Shown here: one piece after another, positions 25,001 through 34,215 of the stretch
How positions within the stretch are numbered: the stretch's first letter is position 1
Layout: each line of letters begins with the position of its first letter
DNA from: Alnus glutinosa
Lineage: Eukaryota; Streptophyta; Magnoliopsida; Fagales; Betulaceae
Length of the DNA stretch: 64,000 bases
Reading direction: 5' to 3'
Assembly: GCF_958979055.1 (NCBI RefSeq)
Contig: NC_084891.1
Span: forward strand, 22,012,001 to 22,076,000
Made by a program: the position numbers and the translations under genes
The notes under the pieces: generated by a model
Database searches by the model: none
What the model was told of the DNA's origin: nothing
The model's input: the letters and a program-made list of their open reading frames with translations, nothing else

Positions 25001-28000
25001 GGCCAGCGGTTCGTGGTACGGACCGACCACCGCAGCCTCAAATATTTGTGGGATCAAACTATCACCACCGAGGCTCAACAAAAGTGGTTCGTTAAGCTCT
25101 TGGGGTATGACTTCACGATCGAATACAAACATGGGCACGATAATCGCGTTGCTGATGCTCTCTCTCGCCAAGTGGAAGGAACTCTCATGGCCCTCTCAGC
25201 ACCTATCCCTCATTGGGTTGAACCTATCCAGCAGGAAGTTCAACACAATCCGGATCTCTAGGCCTTGGTAGCACGCATTCAACAGAATGAAGAGGTGGGA
25301 CCATGGTACATGCAAGCAGGGCTTATCTACTTCAAAAACCGGGTCTACCTCAAGGTTGAATCCCCCACAGCAGCGGCCATAATCGCAGAATTCCATAACA
25401 GCACGCATGAAGGGTATCACAAGGGTTTACAACGTATTCGGTCTATTTTATACTGGCCTAACATGCAGCAGCAGCTCCGCACCTTCATCAGATATTGTGA
25501 CATTTGTTAGTGTCACAAAGCTGAAGCCACCAAGCCAGTGGGTCTACTGCAACCCCTGCCCATTCCTGAACAGATTTGGACGGCTATCTCCATGGACTTC
25601 ATTGACGGCCTTCCAAGGTTTTACGGTCGCACTACTATTTTTGTGGTTGTCGATTGTCTTTCCAAGTATGGCCATTTCACCCCCCTCAAGCATCCCTACA
25701 CGGCACCACAGGTGGATCAAACCTTCTTTGATGTTATTTTTTGTTTACATGGAATTCTCACTTCCATCGTATGTGATCAAGACCCCGTGTTTACTGGACT
25801 TTTTTGGCGGGAGCTTTTCCACTTGCATGAAACAAGTTTAACTTTAGTTCCGCTTATCACCCGTAAATGGATGGGTAGACGGAGATTGTGAATCGCACTA
25901 TTGAGATGTATTTGCGGTGCTTTACTAGCTCTTCCCCCCACCAATGGGCTAAGTGGCTACCATGGGTCGAGTATTGTTACAATATGAGTTTTCACTCTGT
26001 TACTAAGTGTACTCCATTTGAAATTGTCTATGGGCGACCTCCTCCTCCGCTCCTACCATTCATTCCTGGGACTACTCGTTCCACTGCTGTGGAAGAGGCA
26101 CTGCTCAGCCGCGATCAGGTCTTGCTGGAGGTTCGCCAGCAGCTGCTGGATGCCCAGAATCGCATGAAACAGGTGTACGACAAGTCTCATGTTAAGCGTG
26201 TTTTTTCAGAAGGGAATAGGTGTACTTACGACTCCAAGGGTATAGGCAACAATCTGTTCACAAGTGGGGTAATCTGAAACTTTCTCCTAAGTTCTATGGT
26301 CCTTACCGGGTTGTCAAGCTGATTGGTCCAGTAGCATACCAGCTGGCTCTTCCCCCTCAGGCTAAGATTCATGATGTTTTCCATGTTTCGGTTTTGAAGA
26401 AATGGGTTGGGGATGGGGTACCGGTTCAAGACCATTTCCCACTCTCCACGAGGACAGCCAGCTCCTCCCTCAAGCTATCATCGGCCAACGTAGCCACCAG
26501 GGTGTTCCTGAAGTAATGGTGCATTGGCAGGGCCTTTCACCTGCAGAGGTCACATGGGTGCCTCTCTCCAACTTTGAGGTTTGTTTTCCTTCCTTTGCCC
26601 TTGAGGACAAGGGCATTTTGAAGGACGGGGGAGTGTTACGGACCTATATGAGACGTAGGAAACGTGGGCAGGAAGCAAATGAAAACCTAACTAAAGAAGA
26701 CTTCACTAGGGTTCAAGGAGAGGATACAAGTGGCGGCTGAGGTGGAGAAGGCTAGGAATGGAAAAGTCGGTAAGGGATACTGGTTTCCACTCCTAGGAAT
26801 AAGGGATTTGATATAATTCCATAATTTCTATTCTGCTCTGTACCCTCTATTTATAGAGGTCTTGATTCATAATAAAGGCAGACAACATATTTACCACAAA
26901 ATTCCCAACTTTCATAGTTGAATTAGGAGGCAGAGGTAACTCGAATACCTCGTACCAGTTCATCACCCTTCACCATAGGTAAATCAGGAAGTCCAATCCT
27001 GCTGATTTGCCCATCCATAGGCCAATTACGCGATCACAAACCCAAGCACACAACATATATTTTATATTGAGTAACACTGTAGCATTCCTAATGTTTTGAA
27101 AAGTTGTTGTTAGTGCTCTAAGGACCAAACATAAACCTAATAGAAACAGGATCCAAGAAAATGTTCTTCTTTCCAACATTACTATATGTGTGGTGGTATT
27201 TAATTACAACTATTTTACAATTCTTTTACGACTCATGACACGTGTTAGCGTGTAATTGGCAAGAGACATATCAACTACTAAAGATAAATAGATTTTTAAC
27301 ATCCTCCAATCACATGCATGCCGACATCAATCTAGCATTCTCCTGTGGTTATTGATACTATTATTATTTGTTGTGTTTTAACCGGCCACCAGAAAATATG
27401 AAATCATTATATAGTTGAGCAATTAATTTTGAAGGTGGAGTTACCTCTATGGAGTCATTTCTCAAGAAGTTCTTCCCAGAAGTGTTCACTAGAATGAAAG
27501 AAGATACCAAAATCAGCAATTATTGCAAGTTTGATAGCCAATTGTTAACTTCCTTCACATCCTCACTCTACGTGGCTGGCCTTTTCGCATCCTTCTTCGC
27601 CTCCTCAGTTACCAGAACTTTTGGACGCATGCCGTCGATCCTTGTAGGAGGAGCCGCGTTCCTTGCCGGTGCTGCCCTCGGCGGTGCAGCTTCCAATGTC
27701 TACATGCTTATATTTGGTCGCGTCTTGCTTGGAGTTGGTGTTGGTTTCGCCAACCAGGTAGTATATTATATATAATTCAATTTTTCTTTCATTTATTTAA
27801 TTGTTTTTGGTCAAATTTCTCCGGTTCTTCTATGAATCAGTCTAATAAATTGCCAAGTGTTCCTTAGCATGTGAGAAGTACATATTTTTTTAATGAAAAA
27901 AAATCATATTTAACCTCTAAGTTTTCATCTAATTTGAATCTAGTCATTGGGTTTTTAATTTTAAGAATAAGGTCTTTAAGTTTTACTCAAATTTTAAATT

Positions 28001-30110
28001 AGGTCATCTATCACTTTATCGTCAAAGTTAACAATTTTTCTATTTGTTACATGTGTCTCATTTGACACGACAAGGTCTATCTCAACGTCAAAGTCCATGA
28101 TTTTTCCTCTAACGCTATAAATCTTGAAGATTAAGATGATAAAGAAGATGGTTGTTGTTTTGGGAGTTAGAGTTAGGGTCTTTTATTTTTTTGTTTTTTA
28201 TTTTTATTTTTATTTATGAATGATTTGGTACTTAATGATATGACATTGATATTTGGTGTGGATATAAACGCCAACATGTCAATTGAGACACACTTGACAT
28301 ATAACAAATCATTCATTTTGATAAAAAAGTGATAGAGGGGCCTACTTAAAATCTGGGCAAAATCTAAGGACCATATTTTTGAAATTAGAAATTCAATGAT
28401 TAAATTCAAATCAAATAAAAATATAGGGGCTAAAATGATTTTTCCATTTTTTAATAGCATCTGCTTCACACGTGTCTTTTTAATGACATTAATAAGAAAG
28501 CATGCGTTTCTCATATGCTTTAAGAACACATGTCACTTTATTAGACTAGCTTGTAAGAATTATATTAAGAAATAAGTTCTTTTTAATTGTAATTTCCTAC
28601 CTTTTAGGTCATCAAATTTGATTGTATTCAAATTTGATTTAATATTATCTCCACCGACCATACAAGTATTATATTCCCTTACCCAAATTCTTTTATAAAT
28701 AGAAGCCTCAAGAAATAAACGCATAATGTAGCTCATTCGGGCTATTCTCTAGTATAGAGTAGATTTGTAACACCAAATTCTCTGTTTTCTTTATTTTTTT
28801 TTTTTCATTTCATTATGAGCTTCTTCGCTCTTGACATTATTAGACTGGTATTTTCATACATCCATAGAAAATCTCTGAATTGGATAATTCGTAATGACTA
28901 TCATTTTCTTCAGCAATATTCTTTTCTTTGCAGTCAGTCCCCCTGTATCTCTCTGAAATGGCACCACCTAAATACAGAGGAGCAATCAACAATGGCTTTC
29001 AGTTCAGTATTGGCATTGGTGCTCTATCAGCTAATCTCATCAACTTCGGCACCGAAAAGATCAAAGCTGGCTGGGGCTGGCGAATCTCTCTAGCAATGGC
29101 AGCCGTCCCAGCCTCAATTCTAACACTAGGTGCATTTTTCCTCCCGGAAACGCCCAACAGCCTAATCCAGCGCAGCAACGACCACCAAAAGGCCAAACTA
29201 ATTCTACAACGCGTCCGAGGCACCGACGATGTCCAAGCAGAATTAGACGATCTCATCAAAGCCAGCTCCATATCAAAAACCATTGAAAACCCATTCAAGA
29301 AAATTTTACAAACAAGATACAGGCCTCAACTTGTAATGGCAATAGCCATACCTTTCTTCCAACAAGTGACAGGGATCAATGTCATCGCCTTCTATGCCCC
29401 GATACTCTTTCGGACGATTGGTTTAGGGGAAAGTGCGTCACTTTTGTCTGCGGTAATATTAAATCACGAAAGAGTTCGAATTCAGAACCTCTATCGTTTA
29501 TCCCAAAAGTTTAAGCGAACGGGAGAAAATGATAAATTTAATCGTTTAATTTATATTCTACCAGGTAATGACGGGAATTGTTGGTGCTAGCTCAACCTTC
29601 GTATCCATGCTGGTAGTGGACAAACTAGGCCGAAGAGCTCTGTTCACAATAGGGGGTATTCAAATGTTCATCTCACAAGTTTTGGTTGGAGGAATAATGG
29701 CAGGTCAGCTAGGCGACCATGGCGGGATAGGCAAGGGGTCTGCATACTCTGTTCTGGTTTTGATATGCGTGTATGTTGCTGGGTTTGGGTGGTCATGGGG
29801 TCCGTTGGGATGGTTGGTTCCAAGTGAGATTTTTCCGTTGGAGATTCGATCAGCTGGGCAAAGCATTACGGTGGCAGTGAGCTTTGTCTTCACTTTCATA
29901 GTTGCTCAGACATTTCTTGCTATGCTCTGTCACTTCAGGGCCGGGATCTTCTTCTTTTTTGGTGGATGGGTGGTGGTGATGACCGTGTTTATGTACTTGC
30001 TATTGCCGGAGACTAAGAACGTGCCTATTGAACAGATGGACAGAGTGTGGAGGGAGCATTGGTTTTGGAAGAGATTGGTGGGGGAAGTGAGTGGGGATGA
30101 AGATGATTAG
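19033..30110 (+). CDS. HEX6: Hexose/H+ symporter, STP family (HEX6-like)
   Basis: This gene encodes a plasma-membrane monosaccharide/proton symporter of the sugar transport protein (MFS) family. Exons: 19033-19162, 27435-27757, 28934-29452, 29565-30110. They join in frame to 505 aa, the usual length for the family. Visible landmarks are the N-terminal [14 protein letters not shown] with Asp39 as likely proton site, the lid-domain Cys74 ([11 protein letters not shown]), [14 protein letters not shown] at the exon 2 end, [10 protein letters not shown], the [14 protein letters not shown] sugar-binding helix, [21 protein letters not shown], and MLCHF with the partner Cys of the lid disulphide. [10 protein letters not shown] and the overall sequence point to the HEX6/STP branch. 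The first ATG at 19033 matches family N-termini. Intron 1 is 8272 bp because of a gypsy insertion; intron 2 (1176 bp) carries a MITE; intron 3 is 112 bp. The coding frame is intact, so the gene is probably functional if intron 1 is spliced. Confidence 0.93.
20162..20695 (+). repeat. 5' LTR of the gypsy element (534 bp)
   Basis: It starts TGTTAC and ends AACA. It has a TATTTATAGAGG promoter-like site near 20487 and an AATAAA at 20509. Compared with the 3' LTR it has two extra blocks: 20300-20364 (65 bp) and 20385-20430 (46 bp). Confidence 0.93.
20699..20711 (+). other. Primer-binding site (initiator-Met tRNA)
   Basis: TGGTATCAGAGCC starts three bases after the 5' LTR. This is the standard plant match to the 3' end of initiator methionine tRNA, used to prime minus-strand synthesis. 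Confidence 0.93.
20725..21490 (+). pseudogene. Gypsy gag, broken
   Basis: The frame opens at ATG 20725 with a charged, coiled-coil-like stretch ([17 protein letters not shown]) typical of plant gypsy gag. It runs into a 25-base C tract at 20973-20997, after which the capsid-like part continues in another frame ([15 protein letters not shown] at about 21071). A TAG at 21304-21306 and further stops interrupt it. The retrotransposon gag family domain is recognisable from YHLEGEA-LWY and the conserved spacing after it. Non-functional. Confidence 0.8.
20973..20997. repeat. Poly-C tract, 25 bases, in gag
   Basis: An uninterrupted C run replacing normal gag codons and shifting the frame. Long C/G runs are rare in this AT-rich window. 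Confidence 0.95.
21502..23033 (+). pseudogene. Gypsy pol part 1: zinc knuckle, protease, reverse transcriptase
   Basis: The zinc-knuckle region at about 21556-21600 ([16 protein letters not shown]) has Tyr in place of the first Cys. The aspartic protease motif ADTGS sits at 21790-21804, followed by a stop at 21823. The reverse transcriptase begins about 22390 ([20 protein letters not shown]) with clear blocks [13 protein letters not shown] and [16 protein letters not shown]. At 22799-22808 one base is missing, so the frame shifts exactly at the catalytic Asp-Asp motif. The remainder ([13 protein letters not shown], then AWPKPSNIK) continues to 23033, where an unrelated insertion starts. Several lesions make it inactive. 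Confidence 0.85.
23034..24626. mobile_element. Unclassified 1.6-kb insertion inside gypsy pol
   Basis: The reverse transcriptase frame stops at 23033 and its conserved continuation resumes at 24627. The 7 bases CAAGGCT occur on both sides (23027-23033 and 24627-24633), as expected for a target duplication. Near the ends are short inverted words GTGCAAA (23050-23056) and TTTGCAC (24616-24622). The left end has GTAAGTCCGAGGTCGATCCA (23091-23110), a phrase I associate with a repeat family seen in many plant genomes. The interior is AT-rich and non-coding, with a TATTTAAAG promoter-like site near 23790. No class (LTR, TIR or Helitron) could be assigned. Confidence 0.65.
24627..26633 (+). pseudogene. 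Gypsy pol part 2: RNase H, integrase, chromodomain-like end
   Basis: The connection block ([14 protein letters not shown], about 24634-24675) leads into RNase H (24830-25190), with [29 protein letters not shown] and [13 protein letters not shown]. Integrase follows: the zinc-binding region around 25400-25515 (ends CDIC, then a TAG stop at 25508), the core with MDFIDGLP (about 25594) and VCDQDPVF, and the C-terminal [19 protein letters not shown] (26299-26355). After a frame change, a chromodomain-like stretch ([17 protein letters not shown], 26516-26566) runs into LEDKG. Stops near 24819, 24941, 25259, 25508 and 25889, plus frame changes, show it is dead. Confidence 0.85.
26621..26633 (+). 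other. Polypurine tract
   Basis: AAGGACGGGGGAG lies directly before the 3' LTR start at 26634 and fits the plus-strand primer of gypsy elements. Confidence 0.85.
26634..27055 (+). repeat. 3' LTR of the gypsy element (422 bp)
   Basis: It matches the 5' LTR closely but lacks two blocks of 65 and 46 bases and one further base. These three differences account exactly for the 112-bp length difference. Substitutions are few outside the gaps. Confidence 0.92.
27895..28446. mobile_element. Mutator-type MITE in transporter intron 2
   Basis: This 552-bp element is flanked by TTTTTTAAT on both sides (27886-27894 and 28447-28455), a 9-bp duplication as made by Mutator-like elements. The ends are long imperfect inverted repeats: AAAAATCATNTTAACCCCT-type left end, the shared block TTGAATCTAGTCATTGGGTTT, and its reverse near 28370-28410. 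No transposase is encoded. It lies wholly within the intron 27758-28933. Confidence 0.65.
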
Positions 30111-30929
30111 AAGGAAGATGAAAAAAAATAAATAAATACACGGGCGGCGCACGTGTGCTATTTTTCGTCAAAGAAGACGAAAATTGTGCTTACATTGAAA
30201 ATTTCGAAGATTTTGTTAGGGTACATTACCGCTTTTTAAACATCGAAGGCAAAAGTGAAGAAATTGTCAAACTTTAGAGGGATAAAATGTATTTTTTTTT
30301 TTCCACTTTTTTTTCGCTTTTTTTTTTTTTTGGAACGATTAGCATACAAAACAATTATTATGCTAAATTAACGTAGCGGAAGGATTCATAATTTCCTCCA
30401 TCCATACGCCTCCATCCATGCATGTTTACTCAAGCGAATCAAAGAATCTGTACAATAGAAACCTAATAATAATAATTTAATAGAGAAGTTTCTTCTAACC
30501 TATGACTACTAATTCCTTATTGATGGAATGCATATGCTTTATTTATAAGTAGGTCAGAGACCCTCGATCATTATTGTTACCTTATTTAGTCATCCCATCA
30601 AGGAATAAGAATAAGAATAAAATCAATTCTGGCTTATTTGATTCCACAAGTTATATTCTTTATTTGGAACAAATTACAGAACACATGCAATTGTGTTTAA
30701 TTTAAATCACAATAAAATACATGTGGCATACGGCCATATGGGCCATACCTTAAAGAGAATTTATTACCGGAACCTTTTTTTTGTTTTAAAAAAAAAAAAA
30801 AAAACTACTTATTTGGAGAATCTTGAGTTAGGATTCTCAATCTAAAATCAAGACTATCATAAGTAAAAGGAAATGTTCCAACTGCAGAAGAACATCCCTT
30901 AATAGAATAGGATGATGTTAGAGAAAATT

Positions 30930-31270
30930 TCACTTCTAACTTCTAATATTTCATTATTTTTGTAATCATATTTTTAAATTTTAAAAAATGTCAATTTAGT
31001 GTATTCATCTTTCAATTTTCACCATCTGTTAAGGTATTCATTTAAATCCTAAAGAAATGATGTCAAAATTCTCATAATACTCATATTTTTTAAGGAAAAA
31101 AATAATAAAAAAATTGCGAAAATTGCGGCATTAGTCCGAATTTAACGACATTTGCAAAAATACCTATGTTTAAATTTTTGAAAAAAAAATTAATATTTTT
31201 TTTTTTAAAAAAAAAAACACCGGTATTTTAAATTTTTTTTACAAGATTTAATTGAAAATCCTAACACATG
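30930..31270. repeat. MITE family A copy 2, decayed
   Basis: This shares with the copy at 17580 the order: ACTTCTAA...TTTCATTATTTTTGTAA, then TTTAGTGTATTCATCTTTCAATTTTCACCATC, then GTTAAATCCT-like words and GAAAATCCTAAC. The right arm is missing, so this copy is truncated. Confidence 0.45.
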
Positions 31271-32602
31271 GCATCATTTTCTATGATATTTTTATGTGCA
31301 TTTTGGAACGCCACACATCTTAGCTAGGTCTAATTTTTACTCACTTCCATCCTTTAATACATGTCATATCTTTTTTGGGACAAGGCTGAGACCAAATTGT
31401 GGTTGCAACAATTGGGTATGACCCAGCCCTCTATGCCACGGTCGTGGTTGGGTGTTACGTGCATACGTAATGTAGGATAAAAAATCATCGAAAGAGAAAT
31501 TTGGTAGGATAATTGACAATTTGAGGAGTCATAGGCCTCCTATGAGTAATTAAATGAATTTTCAACTCTTACAATCATAAGGTTTGATAAATTATTTGAC
31601 TGATTAATTTTATGGTGTATTTAAATAGACACTTAAATTAAGATAAAGATAGAAAATACCTAACTAATGATAAACATAATTTAAAAATATAACTAATCTT
31701 AATCCTAGTTGATTACTACTAATCCTTATTAAATAAATTAAAATTCTACTTTAAAACAAATTCTAAGCTAATATAATTTCTAATCATAATCCTAATTAAC
31801 CGTAACATTGCAATGTCCCTCATCCACGCACAAATGACAAAAATACCCTAAGATAAAAAAAAAATTGAAAAAATGAAGACAAAAAAAAAAATTAATTTAA
31901 ATAAGAAGGCAAAAAACATAGAGGAAAAAAAAAAGGCAGAATTTTTTTTTTCGCCTTTTTTTTTTCCACTTTCTGGATTTTTTTATTTTAGGATGTTTTA
32001 TCATTTACCATTTTGGACGCGGAACATCCCAATAGTAGATTTGGGAGACATGGCAAAAATAAAAACATTGAGAAGACATTGTAAAATGATTGTAGTTAGA
32101 GTGGAGTAAATGATTGTGGTTAAATTTTAGATTTCAGCCAAATTAGGCTGGCCAGTTTTTGGCACCGGCCGGATTCCAATGACAATTCGGCTAGTGCTAC
32201 CGGATTCTGACAATCGGATACCAAAATTTGAGGATTTTCGACGGTAGAGTCGGGCTACCAATAAACTCCAATGCGGTAGCGGATTCCCACAAACGTGCGT
32301 GCAAGAATTAATAGTTTAAATCTAGACAATGATTTACAATTTTAAAAACCGAAAATCGTTTTTCAAAAATTAAGGAGGCTTTTACGGTCAAACTGAAAAC
32401 AATTTCCGTTGACCATTATTTTTGCCCACACCAAACATCGAAAAATGCCAAAAACATTTTTTAAAAAATATTTTACGTCGAAAGAAATAGAGCATAATTG
32501 AAAATTCCAAGTGATTCTGAACGATTTGCAATCGTGGTAAGTAAATCATATCAAGAGGAGAGAAGCAAACGAAGTGGCTCACGGACTATTGAAGGGGAGC
32601 TA

Positions 32603-32752
32603 GATCCTCTCCAGTTAAAAGGAACTGGAAATGAGCCAGTTAGTTATACAAGAGGGTATTTTTATAATTTTACACAATGTAAAATTATAAAAATACCCTC
32701 TTGTATAACTAACTGGCTTCTCTCTAATTGAAAGTTTCAACGGGAGAGGATC
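32603..32752. mobile_element. Short foldback element with perfect 41-bp arms
   Basis: The outer ends GATCCTCTCC (32603-32612) and GGAGAGGATC (32743-32752) are exact inverted copies. Inside, 32634-32674 and 32678-32718 are perfectly complementary over 41 bp around the 3-base centre CAA. This is the structure of a small MITE. The lack of mismatches suggests recent origin or strong hairpin conservation. No matching target duplication was seen. Confidence 0.7.
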
Positions 32753-32922
32753 ATGTTGCTATTGAAGGAGGCTATGTTGTCATGTTGATGAACAAGTTTG
32801 TATTGAAGATTATTTCAGTTGTATTTTAGGATATTATATCTTCTGATAAATTTGTTTCTTCTAATGGATAATAACGAAAGAAAGCCTTTTGATTGACAAT
32901 CAAATCATATGCAGTCTTCCGG

Positions 32923-32926
<4 letters not shown>

Positions 32927-32966
<40 letters not shown>
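32927..32966. repeat. (TA)n microsatellite
   Basis: About 20 TA units at the left edge of a family A MITE. Confidence 0.95.
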
Positions 32967-32970
<4 letters not shown>

Positions 32971-33434
32971 TTCACTTATAACTCATAGTTTTTTCTTTCA
33001 TTATTTTTATAATTAAGTATTAAAATTTTTTTAAAAAAATGTCAATATGAGGTATGCATCTTTCAATTTTTTCTTTTTAATTTCAATCATTTATTAGAAT
33101 TTTTTCGTTAAATCCTGTCAAAATTATCAAAATACTCTTGTGTTTTTTTTAAAAAAGAAAATTAAAAAAAAAAAATCAAGCATTCAGGTATTGGTATTTT
33201 TACAAATTCCGTTAAATTCTAACCAACATCTAAATCTTTCCACTTTTTTTTCTTTTCTTTTTTTCCTAAAAAAAATGGGTATTTTGAAAAAAATTGCATG
33301 ATTTAGCAGAAAATTCTAACAAATAGTTGAAATTGATAAAAAATAAAAAATGCATATCCTAAATTGATACTTTTTTAAATTTGAGTATTTAATTGTAAAA
33401 ATAATAAAAAGTTCTCATAATTCAGTGAAGTTTT
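32967..33434. mobile_element. MITE family A copy 3
   Basis: The left arm AAACCTTCACTTATAACTCA (32966-32985) pairs with the right arm, whose reverse complement is AAAAACTTCACTGAATTATG, ending near 33435. Interior words (CATCTTTCAATTTT, CGTTAAATCCTGTCAAAATT, GGTATTGGTATTTTTACAAA) match copy 1 at 17580. It inserted beside or generated the TA microsatellite on its left. Confidence 0.55.
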
Positions 33435-34215
33435 TCTTTTTAATTATTAAAAAGAAACTTTGTTTGGACAGATAATCACAAAATTATATTGTACTAATCC
33501 ATGAATAAATAAATATTTGACCTGTCCCACACCCAGGATTAAAGTCAATTCAAACCATGTAGCTAATTATTATAATTGCACGTTCTGAGTCTCTTTTTTC
33601 TTTAATCATTATTTAGCAATACATAAAAAGCTGGACATAACTTTTTTTGTTTTTTTTTTTTTTTTTTCACTTATAAATTTTTTTTTTTTTTAAAAAAAAA
33701 AATGAAAAAGAAAGAAGAAGAAGCTGGACGCAGCTGAAACAACCCAGGTAAAGTTAGCGCACAGCCGTTTAGAACCCTCCTGGCAAGCGTTGGGCCCCGC
33801 ACTCTCCGACGTGGCTTTAATTGGCCCACCTCAACGACTAAATCCCTGACGTGTCGAACAGAATCCCACATTCCCACGGTGGCGGACTTTCTCTCTCTAC
33901 CCGCTAACGACTCTCTCTCTCTCTCTCTCTAACCTCGCCTGACTTTCGAAAGTTGAACTCTCTCATCCAAATTGATTTGCTTCTGCTTTTGCTTCGACAA
34001 TCCTTGGGTTTCTCTCTTCTCTCTCTTCTGTCTGTTTCCATTTTTTTTTTCTTGGTGATCAAACAGAGCCTGAAGGATCTTTAAGGATTTGAAAAAGAAA
34101 TAATTGAATCTCTGTTCATAATTCACATGTCTTATATGTAGGTCAACTCAGCCTTCAGAACAAGCTTCACTGGTATTGTTGTTCGGATTCGATTCTGGTC
34201 ACTGCGACTGCTTCC

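Larger units (their letters stand above)
20162..27055 (+). mobile_element. Complete but inactive Ty3/gypsy chromovirus-like element in intron 1
   Basis: Both LTRs begin TGTTACGGACC and end CACAACA. The element is flanked by the 5-bp duplication TATAT (20157-20161 and 27056-27060). Order is 5' LTR, Met-tRNA primer site, gag, protease, reverse transcriptase, RNase H, integrase, chromodomain-like end, polypurine tract, 3' LTR, as in Ty3/gypsy chromoviruses. It lies in the same orientation as the hexose transporter gene. Stops and frameshifts break gag and pol, and a 1.6-kb unrelated insertion splits the reverse transcriptase from RNase H, so it cannot move by itself. Confidence 0.93.
30111..34215. 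other. Intergenic between the transporter and the RhoGAP gene
   Basis: The 3' flank of the transporter has AATAAATAAATAC at 30127-30139, a possible poly-A signal. The stretch then holds three MITE or foldback copies (30930-31270, 32603-32752, 32967-33434), a TA microsatellite (32927-32966) and several A/T runs. The right end (about 33880-34215) is the likely promoter and 5' leader of the RhoGAP gene, with CT-rich stretches at 33888-33899 and 33911-33930. No gene is recognised between. Confidence 0.55.

Noticed and set aside
29453..29564. Reading exon 3 of the transporter through into the following sequence
   Set aside because: The read-through peptide ([10 protein letters not shown]...) has no place in the family; GT-AG splicing restores the conserved helix.
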